Shown here piece after piece: positions 55,469-64,000 of a stretch of 64,000 nt of DNA; the first letter of the stretch is position 1; the number at the start of each line of letters is the position of its first letter. Location: the NCBI RefSeq assembly GCF_030689025.1, contig NZ_JAUYWA010000004.1, forward strand, positions 1 through 64,000, in the 5' to 3' direction. The notes beneath the pieces are model-generated. The model did no database searches. It saw nothing but the letters and a program-made list of their open reading frames with translations, and was not told the origin of the DNA. This stretch comes from Oceanobacter sp. 1_MG-2023 (lineage in GTDB: Bacteria; Pseudomonadota; Gammaproteobacteria; Pseudomonadales; Oceanobacteraceae). Position numbers and translations under genes: made by a program.

Positions 55469-56835
55469 GAGGGAGTACTCTCGGCTTGTTGTGTTAGCCA
55501 ACGGGCAAAGCGGGCAGGCAAGCCGGAAAAGCCCCCGTTGGACATAAATACCACGCGGTCACCCGACTGCACGTGCTGCTGCAAATGCGCCAACAACGCC
55601 TCGGTACCATGGAAGCACTGCCCTTGTGACTCAGGCAAACGCTCGGCCAAACTCCATCCCTGTCCTTCCGCTTCCAGCCAGAAAGAGAGATCAGCGTCAG
55701 CCACCGCAGGCAGCAGGGTATCCTTGTGCAACCCCATTTTCATGGTATTGGAGCGCGGTTCAAGCACCGCAATCAAACGACCAGCAGCAGGCATGGCGGC
55801 TCTGGCTCCAGCCAGTGTGGTCTTGATGGCTGTCGGATGGTGAGCAAAATCGTCATACACACTCACCTGACCGGTATCAGCCAGGCATTCCATCCGTCGC
55901 CGCGGCAAGCGGAACGACGCCAGCGCCTCTAATGCCTGCTCTGGCCGCACCCCCATATGCCGGGCTGCCAACACCGCCGCACAGGCGTTATTCACATTGT
56001 GATCACCGTTCAAGGTCCATTGAACCTGACCCAGACACTGCTCACCCTGCCACAGCGAGAACTCACCGCCATCCTCCCGCTGTTTGCGGACATGCCAGCC
56101 AGTCGGCTCACCAAAGCGTTCAACGTCACTCCAGCAGCCTTGCGCCAACACCCGCTCCAGTGCGGGTTCGAAGCGCGGTAATATAATCCGTCCAGAGGCC
56201 GGAACCAGTCGTACCAGATGATGAAACTGGCGTTCGATGGCGGCCAGGTTGTCAAAGATATCCGCATGGTCAAATTCCAGATTGTTCATGATCACAGTGC
56301 GTGGCAGGTAGTGAACAAATTTGGAGCGCTTGTCAAAAAAGGCGGTATCGTATTCATCCGCTTCAATCACAAAAAACGGACTGTCACCCAAGCGCGCAGA
56401 TACCGGAAAATTCCCGGGTACGCCACCGATCAGAAATCCCGGAGCCATGCCGGCACATTCAAGAATCCAGGCCAGCATACTGGCCGTTGAGGTTTTGCCA
56501 TGTGTGCCCGCAACTGCGGCGACCCAGCGCCCTTGCAACAAGTGCTGGTTCATCCATTGCGGACCGGAGCAATAGGGAAGCCCCCGTTCCAGCACATATT
56601 CGACCGATGGATTGCCTCGCGACATGGCGTTACCAATAATCACCAGATCGGTATCCACAGGAATCGCCGCAGGATCAAAGCCTTCAATCAGCTCGATACC
56701 CGCTGCCGCCAGTTGTTCACTCATCGGCGGATACACTCCATGATCGCTGCCCGACACCTGATGCCCGAGCGCTTTGGCCAACTGCGCCAGCGACCCCATA
56801 AAGGTGCCACAAATTCCCAAAATATGAACACGCAT
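55465..56835 (-). CDS. mpl: UDP-N-acetylmuramate:L-Ala-gamma-D-Glu-meso-DAP ligase
   Basis: 456 aa from the ATG at 56835, beginning MRVHILGICGTFMGSLAQLA as in E. coli Mpl. The Mur ligase ATP site is AGTHGKTSTASML, followed by EADEYDTAFFDKRSKF and YDDFAHHPTAIKTT. It recycles the murein tripeptide by joining it to UDP-MurNAc. The shared cell-wall and ubiX operon order is common in gammaproteobacteria. Divergent from fbp. Confidence 0.96.
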   Translation of the reverse strand: MRVHILGICGTFMGSLAQLAKALGHQVSGSDHGVYPPMSEQLAAAGIELIEGFDPAAIPVDTDLVIIGNAMSRGNPSVEYVLERGLPYCSGPQWMNQHLLQGRWVAAVAGTHGKTSTASMLAWILECAGMAPGFLIGGVPGNFPVSARLGDSPFFVIEADEYDTAFFDKRSKFVHYLPRTVIMNNLEFDHADIFDNLAAIERQFHHLVRLVPASGRIILPRFEPALERVLAQGCWSDVERFGEPTGWHVRKQREDGGEFSLWQGEQCLGQVQWTLNGDHNVNNACAAVLAARHMGVRPEQALEALASFRLPRRRMECLADTGQVSVYDDFAHHPTAIKTTLAGARAAMPAAGRLIAVLEPRSNTMKMGLHKDTLLPAVADADLSFWLEAEGQGWSLAERLPESQGQCFHGTEALLAHLQQHVQSGDRVVFMSNGGFSGLPARFARWLTQQAESTPS

Positions 56836-57036
56836 GGCCAACTACCCCTGCAAACTAACAAAAGGCCGCTAGTGTAGCCGTTGCCTCTCGCTGACCCAAG
56901 CACAGATAAATCGACCTGTCTGTCGCTACAAGAAGGCGAAATCAGGTCGTCACCAGCCGCCAACACTGCAATTGGCACCTGATTCCGGTAGTATCGCCGC
57001 AACGGAAAGAATGTGACCAACGAGGCCTAGCGACCC

Positions 57037-58005
57037 ATGCTTAGATTGAGGACTTTTTTACAGCAGCACTGCGATCAGGCAGAACTGATCGATGTCATCG
57101 ACCAGTTAGCGGTGACCTGCAAAGATATCGCCCACCAGCTCACCCTCGGTGAACTGGCCGGTATCCTTGGCAGCGCCGAGCAAGAAAACGTACAAGGTGA
57201 ATGCCAGAAAAAACTGGATGTGATTGCCAACGATCTGCTGAAGGACTCACTGGCCGAGGTGCCCGCTGTTCGAGGTATCGCCAGCGAAGAAGAACCAGAC
57301 CCCGTTGCCTGCAACGACGACGGTTCCTATCTGGTGCTGTTTGATCCACTGGATGGCTCCTCCAACATCGACATCAATGTCACCGTTGGAACCATCTTCT
57401 CTATCCTGAAAGCGCCGGAAGGCACGCTCGGCGGAGATGAGGCAGCCTATCTGCAACCCGGCAATCAGCAAGTAGCGGCTGGCTACGTACTGTATGGGCC
57501 ATCCACCATCATGATGCTGACGATTGGTCATGGCGTGTATTCATTCACACTGGACACCCGTATGGGAGAGTTCCTGCTGATGAAAGAAAACATCCAGGTA
57601 CCGGAAGAAACCGCCGAATTCGCCATCAATATGTCGAACCAGCGTTTTTGGGATCCGGCCATGCAGCAATATGTTGATGACCTGCTGAAAGGTGAAACCG
57701 GCCCACTGGGCAAGCGTTACAACATGCGTTGGGTGGCGGCCATGGTGGCGGAGATTCACCGTATCCTGACCCGCGGTGGTATTTTCATGTACCCGTTTGA
57801 TAACCGCGATCCTGGCAAGCCTGGCAAGCTCCGTCTGATGTACGAAGCCAACCCCATGAGCATGCTGATGGAACAGGCTGGTGGCCGCTGCAGCACTGCC
57901 AGTGACGCCATTATGTCGATTCAACCCGAGGGTATTCATCAACGCGTCCCGGTGGTTATGGGTTCTGCCGCTGAAGTCACGATCGTCGAGCAGTATCACC
58001 AGTAA
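57037..58005 (+). CDS. fbp: Fructose-1,6-bisphosphatase class I
   Basis: 322 aa. Metal-site motifs are ASEEEPDP and [22 protein letters not shown]; the substrate region is [21 protein letters not shown]. It removes the 1-phosphate of fructose 1,6-bisphosphate in gluconeogenesis. Convergent with the hybrid kinase gene. Confidence 0.97.
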   Translation: MLRLRTFLQQHCDQAELIDVIDQLAVTCKDIAHQLTLGELAGILGSAEQENVQGECQKKLDVIANDLLKDSLAEVPAVRGIASEEEPDPVACNDDGSYLVLFDPLDGSSNIDINVTVGTIFSILKAPEGTLGGDEAAYLQPGNQQVAAGYVLYGPSTIMMLTIGHGVYSFTLDTRMGEFLLMKENIQVPEETAEFAINMSNQRFWDPAMQQYVDDLLKGETGPLGKRYNMRWVAAMVAEIHRILTRGGIFMYPFDNRDPGKPGKLRLMYEANPMSMLMEQAGGRCSTASDAIMSIQPEGIHQRVPVVMGSAAEVTIVEQYHQ

Positions 58006-58034
58006 CACTGCCCGGATCTGCGTCATACCAGAGG

Positions 58035-59942
58035 TCAACCATCGATTGTGTTGGCCTCTGCGTCGGTTTGCTGTTGTCCCCATTTCATCAGGATAGCTTT
58101 CATCGCAGCCAATGAAACCGGCTTGCTCAGATAGTCGTTCATTCCAACACGAATACAGCGGCGGAATACCACTTCCGAGCCATTTGCCGTACAGGCAACA
58201 ATCGGTGTTGTCACTCCCCTGGCCCGTAAACAACGAGTGGTCTCAAAACCATCCAGAACCGGCATCTGGCAATCCATCAGAATCAGGTCAAAATCCTGTT
58301 CTTCCACACGCTGCAGACATTTTTCCCCGTCTTCTGCCACCACGACTTCCGTCTCCGGGAAAGCCTTGATAATCATCTTTTTAGCCACCCGATAGTTGAT
58401 GTCATTATCTTCAACAATCAGAACGCTGAGTGCAGTACTGATCGGGCCAGCATCCTCAGGCTCAGCAGAAGCCACCGGCTTGACGGGCAGATTGACCATC
58501 ACCCTGGTGCCGCCTCCATCGTTATCCTGAATCTGGATACTGCCACCCAGTATCTGACAGATATGTTGGGAAATCGTCAGCCCCAGGCCAGCACCACTGT
58601 GCTGGCGACTGAACGATGAGTTAATCTGGGAAAAGGCCTCCATCACCTGCTGACGCTGGTCAGGCGGAATACCAATACCAGTGTCATGCACCTGAATACA
58701 TAACCAGTGTTTCAGCGCTTGATGATGTATCGAGAGGAGCGCCACCACATACCCTTGCTCGGTAAACTTGATGGCATTATCAACAAGATGTCGCACGATT
58801 TGCCGTACTAACGAAGGGTCTATCTGAACCTTGTTTTGTAACAGCTCGTCGTCATATTCGACGACAAACGACAAACGCTTTTCCAGCGCCTGCAGGCTGA
58901 ACTCGTGCGTCAGGGCATCCAGTGTTGCAGGCAGGGAATGCTCGGCAAATGCCACTGGCAAATTGTTTTTATCTGTATCCACCACCACCAGAACATCTTC
59001 CAACAGCTGCGTCAGATTGGTCAGTGACTGCTCGGCCGTCGACTTGTACTCGGCAAACTCATCCGGGCTGTTGTTCCGGTCAATCAGCTGCAACATTCCC
59101 ACAGCACCATTCAGTGGCGTGCGTAATTCATGGCTCATCATCGCCAGAAATTCATTTTTGGCCTGACTGGCTTGCTGGCTTTTGTGTTGTTCCTGGCGCA
59201 GCTGTGCGGTATAGCGACGATGCGCCTGTTGAGCCTGTTGCAGTGACGCCGCCAACTGGTTGACACTCTTTTGCAGATTACCGATCTCGGCGCCACTATC
59301 GACCACCAGACGTTGTTTGACCTCCCCTCGGGCCAAATGACCAATAAAAGAAACCAACCGCTCCAACGGCGGGATAATCGTTGTCGAGATCCCCCCCGCC
59401 ACCAGTATCGAAATCAGGATAAAGCCCAGTCCGGTAAACAGCGACTGGTACATAATGGCCCGCTGGCGCTGGCTCATGATCGTATTGGCCACCTGCATAC
59501 GCACCTGACCAATCCGCGCAGGATTCACTGCTCTCCGGGCATCCAGTTCAGCGAAGCCATCCAGAGCGGGCATCTCAGGCACAATATCCCGAACCAGAAT
59601 ACGGATATCATCCGCCGGAATGTCGCCATAACGCTCGGACTGCTGAAAATAGAGCGTCTGGCCATTCACATCCAGTATCTCGACCACGACGATAAATGGC
59701 TGTTTGAGTACCGCGGCGACCACAGGGTCCAGTAACTGATAGTTACCCGAAAAAATCGGATACTCGGCACCAACGGCCAAATGATCCAGCGCAATACTCG
59801 ACAGGCTATCGGTTTCACGCTGCACTTCTTTCCAGCGTTGCACCATGTGATAGCTGGTAATCAGCATTGCTGCCAGCACCACAGGAATGGTTGCCACCAG
59901 CAGGATTCTGAGACGGATCGACCAGCGTCGAACCGAAATCAT
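58035..59942 (-). CDS. Hybrid sensor histidine kinase/response regulator
   Basis: 635 aa. Membrane segments at about 12-30 and 167-189 enclose a periplasmic sensor region; a HAMP domain follows (about 190-245). The kinase core has the phospho-acceptor His271 (MMSHELRTPLNG), an N-box VRHLVDNAIKFTEQG and G-boxes DTGIGIPP and GAGLGLTIS. The C-terminal receiver has Asp557 in LILMDCQMP. Its ATG overlaps the stop of the binding-protein gene. No DNA-binding domain or separate response regulator is present in the module. Confidence 0.95.
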   Translation of the reverse strand: MISVRRWSIRLRILLVATIPVVLAAMLITSYHMVQRWKEVQRETDSLSSIALDHLAVGAEYPIFSGNYQLLDPVVAAVLKQPFIVVVEILDVNGQTLYFQQSERYGDIPADDIRILVRDIVPEMPALDGFAELDARRAVNPARIGQVRMQVANTIMSQRQRAIMYQSLFTGLGFILISILVAGGISTTIIPPLERLVSFIGHLARGEVKQRLVVDSGAEIGNLQKSVNQLAASLQQAQQAHRRYTAQLRQEQHKSQQASQAKNEFLAMMSHELRTPLNGAVGMLQLIDRNNSPDEFAEYKSTAEQSLTNLTQLLEDVLVVVDTDKNNLPVAFAEHSLPATLDALTHEFSLQALEKRLSFVVEYDDELLQNKVQIDPSLVRQIVRHLVDNAIKFTEQGYVVALLSIHHQALKHWLCIQVHDTGIGIPPDQRQQVMEAFSQINSSFSRQHSGAGLGLTISQHICQILGGSIQIQDNDGGGTRVMVNLPVKPVASAEPEDAGPISTALSVLIVEDNDINYRVAKKMIIKAFPETEVVVAEDGEKCLQRVEEQDFDLILMDCQMPVLDGFETTRCLRARGVTTPIVACTANGSEVVFRRCIRVGMNDYLSKPVSLAAMKAILMKWGQQQTDAEANTIDG

Positions 59943-60841
59943 GGTTGTTCCCGGTCTCGGAGACGGCTGACCATCTCTTGTTCATCCGGCAGCACCAGGT
60001 TCAGCGAGCGAGCGACTTGCCCGTTGTAGCGTACATTGAAATACGGGTTATAACCCGGCTCAGGCCAGTGGCCGGAGCGCAACCCTTGCTGAATAATCTC
60101 CACCAGACGGCGCACGATGTCATCAATATCACTATAAGTGGTCGCCAATGCTCCGGCACGAATATAAGCACTGGATGGCCCAATCAGTGGCCGGTTCTGG
60201 CGGTAGGCGGTAATAAGGATATTCTTGATATTGGCCGCACTGAACAATTCCGGGTCATAGATACCCACCAGCGCCTGATTATCTTGTAACAGGTCGACCA
60301 GGGCGCGATTCATGCTGGGATAGTCATTGATAAAATACGCACTGACACCGTGCTCGCGGAGAGCTTGAGGAGAACAGCACAAGGTCTGTAACCGTTCAGG
60401 ACTGCTTGCCAGTAATCCAAGCGGTACTTTGCGGCCCATAATCTCGTGTGCGAGCGCTACCTGACGCATCAGCGGTGGTTCCAGATACAGCGCACTGGAG
60501 AGATAATTGGCATTGATGCTGTCTTCACGTGTGATCAGTGCCGCCACCACCGGCATATCGTCTGGCAACGGCAGCGATGCCACCTGCTGTATCGCCACAG
60601 GGCCAACCAGCACGACCACATCAGCGCTGGCAACCGCGGTATTGATAGCCGGGTCCGTTAACAACAACACTGTCGAACGGGCGTCCGAACCGGTCGCCGT
60701 TTTTTCTGCCAACTCACTGACCAACCCAACAATCTTGTGAGTAATAAACAGTAATTCCAATGCATTGGCAGTACCACTCAGCCCGATCAACAAGGGGAGA
60801 GCCAATAATCTAAGCCATTGCCTGAAAGACCATGCATCCAT
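59939..60841 (-). CDS. Periplasmic ABC-type substrate-binding protein
   Basis: 300 aa from the ATG at 60841. A signal peptide ends near ANA-LE. The body has a two-lobed binding-protein pattern (DVVVLVGPVAIQQVASLPLPDDMPVVAALITRE; AYRQNRPLIGPSSAYIRAGALATTYSD) like the TrpX/YnjB-type proteins. No permease or ATPase gene is near, so it more likely delivers a ligand signal to the kinase encoded downstream than feeds a transporter. A GTG at 60853 lies too near AAGGAG to be the start. Confidence 0.85.
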   Translation of the reverse strand: MDAWSFRQWLRLLALPLLIGLSGTANALELLFITHKIVGLVSELAEKTATGSDARSTVLLLTDPAINTAVASADVVVLVGPVAIQQVASLPLPDDMPVVAALITREDSINANYLSSALYLEPPLMRQVALAHEIMGRKVPLGLLASSPERLQTLCCSPQALREHGVSAYFINDYPSMNRALVDLLQDNQALVGIYDPELFSAANIKNILITAYRQNRPLIGPSSAYIRAGALATTYSDIDDIVRRLVEIIQQGLRSGHWPEPGYNPYFNVRYNGQVARSLNLVLPDEQEMVSRLRDREQP

Positions 60842-60859
60842 GCAAGCATCCACTCCTTG

Positions 60860-63100
60860 TCAGAAATTAAGACCAACCTGTACATTGTACAGATTAGTGG
60901 TCGAGTACTGCTGATTCACGTACACCAGACTGCCGTCATCCACCAAATGCTGCAAGTGGAAACCCAGCCAGGGGTTAAAGCGACCAACCCGGTCAAATAC
61001 CTTCATACTGATCTCGTAACGCCGATAACGGTTTCCGTGACGGCTGTACTTGCTGTTGTAGGCGTCGTACCAGAAATGAGAAGCCGTCAGACTCCAGTTA
61101 TGCGCTTTATGATGCCAGCTGGCCACCACACTGTCCTGGGCGCTGAGTCTGGTATCCACACGCTGCTGACGCCGCTCGCCTTCTTCGCCCTTGAGTTCAA
61201 CATTAATATAGGCCGACGACAACCAGATCCAGTCGGTTGGCCGGATGCGCCAGTTAACCTGCAGCTCAGCACCGTCGATATCAATCTGGCTATCCGAGCC
61301 GATAGCCAGGCTCCGCAGCTGGATGGAGTCCGCAATCAAATGTGTCATATGCTCCTGGAACAACTTCAGATCGACCTCAATATCAGGGCCTGAAAAACGG
61401 CCATAGTAGCCAAGTTCCGTACTGATAATTCGTTCATGATCGAGATCCCGGGACTCCGGCCATTGATGTATAAAAAACGTCCCTTCCGAAATGCCCAGAT
61501 AATTATCATCCAGGCCACTGATGATTACATTATAGTTGGGATTTTGCTCCAGCAAATCGGGTGAGCGCACCGCCTCGGAATGAATCAGGCGAATTCCTTG
61601 TTGTGGCGCCAACAACAGGTTCAGGCCCACTCGAGGAGAAAAGGCGTCCTTGTTGGCGTCTTCACGCTCGTAGGTCCCCCCCATATTCACAATCAGGCGA
61701 TCGGATTGACGCCACTCCAGATTACCGAAAAACCGGTAGGTATCGTTATTTACCTTGCCGCCGAAGTAGGTCTCGGAAGTTACTTGGTCGCGGCGCATAC
61801 TGACACCCAGGACGGTACGCAGTGACCGGTTCCAGCGACGGGTATCCTGAAATTCAATATCAAACCGCTCGTCGGTTATATTGGAGTCGGTATAACCGTT
61901 TACCTGCTGTGACAGATTGGAGAGGTCGCCACCCGTGTTAGCCACTATCTCCTGTAAATAGGCCAGGTCAGACTCACTGACATCCAGCGCATAACCCGCT
62001 GATGCCGCCAACGCTTCCAGCTGCTCTGCCGACGCCCCGGATGCAACCGCACTGACCACCGGAACACTCACCCCCTGCGAGGCCAGTTGCGGATTATCAC
62101 GATAAAGATCATAGAGAGCCGGGTCCAGCAAGGCAGTCGGCACCCGCACAAAGGTTTCCTGCGTGCGCCGGTCATGCTGCCAGTAGGCTCGTAATGAGGC
62201 GGAGTGGTTGGCATTAAAATCCCGCGACAATTTTGCCATCAGCATGCCCTGACGTGTGTCCTGATCCGGGGCGACCTGATCGTAATCACTTTTGCGAATA
62301 TCGGTATGACCACTCTTGTAAGCAGCCTGGGTATGCAACTGCCAAGCGCCATCGAAGTTCCGCTGCTGATCAAAATTGATAAAGCCGTGGCGCTTGCTGT
62401 CTCGTAACTCATCTGCACCGTTTTCAGCGCCCGCCCCGTCAAAGCCATCGGATGCATTGATCTGTACGGTCAGGCGGTTGGCACTGCGCCCCTGCTGCCA
62501 GGAATAACTGGCAAAACTGTCGTCTTCACCCTGATTACCATTCCGGTAACGCAGGCGCACACCCAGCGTATCCCCAGGATGTTTGCTGATAATATTGATC
62601 ACTCCCTGAAATGAGTTCGATCCATAGGTCGCCGAACTCGGACCTCGGGTGACTTCGATACGCTGGATATCTTCCAGCGCAATGGGAATATCATCCCAAA
62701 CCACCGATGCAATACCCGCCCGGAAGACCGAACGGCCGTCCACCAGCACCTGCAAGCGCCGCATCACACTGGGGCTGGAAGAATGATAGGCAAGGGAGGC
62801 ATTATTTTCGTCATCCCCATGACCAATAAACATGCCGGGAACAAAACGCATCAATTCCGGCAAGGTGGTGACGTTCCAGGCCTCAATCTGCTCAGCATCG
62901 ATCACCGTTACACTGGCAGGCACTTCGGCACGGGGTTGGCGCAATCGGGTCGCAGTCAGAACAACCGGAAGATCCTCATCATCCAGACGATATGATTCCG
63001 CCAAGCCCGGAATCAGCTCTTCTTCAAGATTATTGGCCATCGCCTTGTCTGCGATACAGAACAAGGAGATAACCATCAGGGTCCAGACTAATACCGCCAT
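60860..63100 (-). CDS. TonB-dependent outer-membrane receptor
   Basis: 746 aa. A signal peptide ends near KAMA-NN. A TonB-box-like segment DLPVVLTATR leads the plug (ASVTVIDAEQIEAWNV, LPELMRFVPGM, RRLQVLVDGRSVF, IEVTRGPSSATYGSNSFQGVINIISK), followed by the barrel, which ends YNVQVGLNF. Its stop is 18 bases before the binding-protein gene. First gene of the receptor - binding protein - hybrid kinase module; the ligand is unknown. Confidence 0.94.
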   Translation of the reverse strand: MAVLVWTLMVISLFCIADKAMANNLEEELIPGLAESYRLDDEDLPVVLTATRLRQPRAEVPASVTVIDAEQIEAWNVTTLPELMRFVPGMFIGHGDDENNASLAYHSSSPSVMRRLQVLVDGRSVFRAGIASVVWDDIPIALEDIQRIEVTRGPSSATYGSNSFQGVINIISKHPGDTLGVRLRYRNGNQGEDDSFASYSWQQGRSANRLTVQINASDGFDGAGAENGADELRDSKRHGFINFDQQRNFDGAWQLHTQAAYKSGHTDIRKSDYDQVAPDQDTRQGMLMAKLSRDFNANHSASLRAYWQHDRRTQETFVRVPTALLDPALYDLYRDNPQLASQGVSVPVVSAVASGASAEQLEALAASAGYALDVSESDLAYLQEIVANTGGDLSNLSQQVNGYTDSNITDERFDIEFQDTRRWNRSLRTVLGVSMRRDQVTSETYFGGKVNNDTYRFFGNLEWRQSDRLIVNMGGTYEREDANKDAFSPRVGLNLLLAPQQGIRLIHSEAVRSPDLLEQNPNYNVIISGLDDNYLGISEGTFFIHQWPESRDLDHERIISTELGYYGRFSGPDIEVDLKLFQEHMTHLIADSIQLRSLAIGSDSQIDIDGAELQVNWRIRPTDWIWLSSAYINVELKGEEGERRQQRVDTRLSAQDSVVASWHHKAHNWSLTASHFWYDAYNSKYSRHGNRYRRYEISMKVFDRVGRFNPWLGFHLQHLVDDGSLVYVNQQYSTTNLYNVQVGLNF

Positions 63101-63190
63101 AAGTTGTATTTCTTTTTCTCGTTGTTCAAGCTATCAAACCATCGTGCCTGCATCTTTGGTCGATGCCTGCCGTTTTATACTGATGTAGAC

Positions 63191-63220
63191 CTGACAGAAC
63201 AAGAGCTGCTTGGCTATAAT
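63191..63220 (+). promoter_or_regulatory. Sigma-70 promoter of ppa
   Basis: CTGACA (63191-63196) and a perfect TATAAT (63215-63220) with an 18-base spacer. The transcript start would be near 63227, with a short leader before the ATG at 63256. Confidence 0.65.
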
Positions 63221-63255
63221 CCGCTCAAATAACTCAACAATCCCAGGAAAATAAA

Positions 63256-63789
63256 ATGAGCTACAACGCCATTTCCGCAGGTAAAGACCTGCCAAACGAT
63301 GTTTATGTCGTTATTGAAATTCCAGCCAACCACGCCCCGATCAAATACGAAATCGACAAGGACATGGATTGTCTGATGGTCGATCGTTTCATGGCCACAC
63401 CGATGTTCTACCCAGCCAACTATGGTTACATTTCAAATACACTGGCGGGTGACGGCGATCCTCTGGACGTGCTGGTCATCACACCGTATCCGGTACAACC
63501 TGGTTCCGTTATTCGCGCGCGTCCGGTTGCTGTACTTAACATGGAAGACGAAGGTGGCGAAGACGTCAAGTTGCTGGCCGTGCCTCACACAAAACTCAGC
63601 AAAATTTATGATGACGTACAGGACGTAAATGACGTTCCTGAACTGCTGCGCAACCAAATCGCCCATTTCTTTGAAAATTACAAGGATCTGGAAGCTGGCA
63701 AATGGGTCAAGGTGCGTGACTGGGGTAATGCCGATGAAGCACGTCGCCTGATCATGGAATCTGCCGAAGCCTACAACAACGCCAAATAA
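63256..63789 (+). CDS. ppa: Inorganic pyrophosphatase
   Basis: 177 aa, family I. It carries [23 protein letters not shown] with the metal-binding aspartates, and [18 protein letters not shown]. It hydrolyses pyrophosphate to drive biosynthesis. AGGAAA precedes the ATG. Confidence 0.97.
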   Translation: MSYNAISAGKDLPNDVYVVIEIPANHAPIKYEIDKDMDCLMVDRFMATPMFYPANYGYISNTLAGDGDPLDVLVITPYPVQPGSVIRARPVAVLNMEDEGGEDVKLLAVPHTKLSKIYDDVQDVNDVPELLRNQIAHFFENYKDLEAGKWVKVRDWGNADEARRLIMESAEAYNNAK

Positions 63790-63822
63790 TCGGCGTCCAA
63801 AAGCAGCGCTTTAATGTTCCCC

Positions 63823-63857
63823 AAAAAGCAGAGCGCTATCGCGTCTCTGCTTTTTTT
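63823..63857. terminator. Bidirectional intrinsic terminator after ppa
   Basis: Arms AAAAAGCAGAG and CTCTGCTTTTT around an 11-base loop, with a seven-T run on the plus strand and five T on the minus strand. It serves ppa and the convergent PAS gene. Confidence 0.88.
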
Positions 63858-63875
63858 ATGTCGCTGGGTGATGAT

Positions 63876-64000
63876 TCAAGCCGGCTTCTGGCGTAATTCG
63901 GCCAGCTCCGCTTCCGCTTTTTCGGCTCGCTGCAAAGCGTCTATCGTCGAGGTTACGTCCTTCTGCACACCGATGTAATACATCAGTTGTTCTTCGTCAC
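63876..64000 (-). CDS. C-terminal end of a PAS/LOV-like domain protein (partial)
   Basis: Forty codons read from the window edge to TGA at 63876-63878. They contain QLMYYIGVQKDVT, the last strand of a PAS domain and close to the usual end of blue-light LOV domains (YYIGVQ-DVT), followed by a short coiled-coil tail rich in Ala and Glu. The rest lies beyond the window, so the flavin-binding Cys cannot be checked. Confidence 0.65.
   Translation of the reverse strand, partial: DEEQLMYYIGVQKDVTSTIDALQRAEKAEAELAELRQKPA

Overview
The window reads as chromosomal DNA of a marine-type gammaproteobacterium, probably Oceanospirillales-like (an inference from gene content, not a database match). The leuS-lptE-holA, mpl-ubiX, fbp, metG and ppa genes and two TonB-dependent receptors indicate a Gram-negative gammaproteobacterium. 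No rRNA, tRNA, CRISPR array, prophage or complete insertion sequence was seen. Coding density is high and most genes lie in short co-directional runs.

Layout. 1-8.2 kb: end of an unidentified gene, a stand-alone CZB zinc protein, an EVE-domain protein, a glutathione transferase, a small membrane protein, a CNNM/CorC-type protein, a BASS transporter, menA and metG. 8.4-18.8 kb (minus strand): a six-gene run with two circularly permuted ATP-grasp units, two Alpha-E units, two transglutaminase-like proteins, a DUF2126 putative amidoligase domain and a CorA-like channel. This is a predicted peptide-forming or protein-modifying system whose product is unknown. 19.8-27.5 kb (minus strand): a complete bacterial-type V/A-ATPase operon in the order B-D-I-K-E-(DUF2764)-A, a rotation of the usual E-(DUF2764)-A-B-D-I-K order, with an FNR/ANR-like box upstream. 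28.0-31.0 kb (minus strand): an FMN-dependent glutamate-synthase-like protein, a small unknown protein and a TIGR01777 SDR protein.

31.6-35.6 kb: a CbiX-type chelatase, then an overlapping operon of a TudS/YbgA-like protein, a MerR/CarH-like regulator and a class I photolyase. TATACAA repeats lie in front of both this operon and the divergent SDR gene, suggesting one light- or stress-responsive regulon. The regulator has lost the residues that bind B12 in CarH/LitR. 35.8-46.8 kb: a TonB-dependent receptor, LysR and MalT-like regulators, a monothiol glutaredoxin, a fused 5-oxoprolinase and a dihaem cytochrome c. 47.1-58.0 kb: leuS-lptE-holA, several small proteins, a peroxiredoxin-glutaredoxin fusion, mpl-ubiX and fbp. 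58.0-63.1 kb (minus strand): a three-gene module of TonB-dependent receptor, periplasmic binding protein and hybrid histidine kinase. The window ends with ppa and the C-terminal end of a PAS/LOV-like protein.

A 47-bp perfect direct repeat (2-48 and 19703-19749) encodes the same peptide end at two loci and is unexplained. The best candidates for under-described biology are the amidoligase/ATP-grasp cluster, the rotated V-ATPase operon, the shared operator of the photolyase regulon, and the receptor-binding protein-kinase module.
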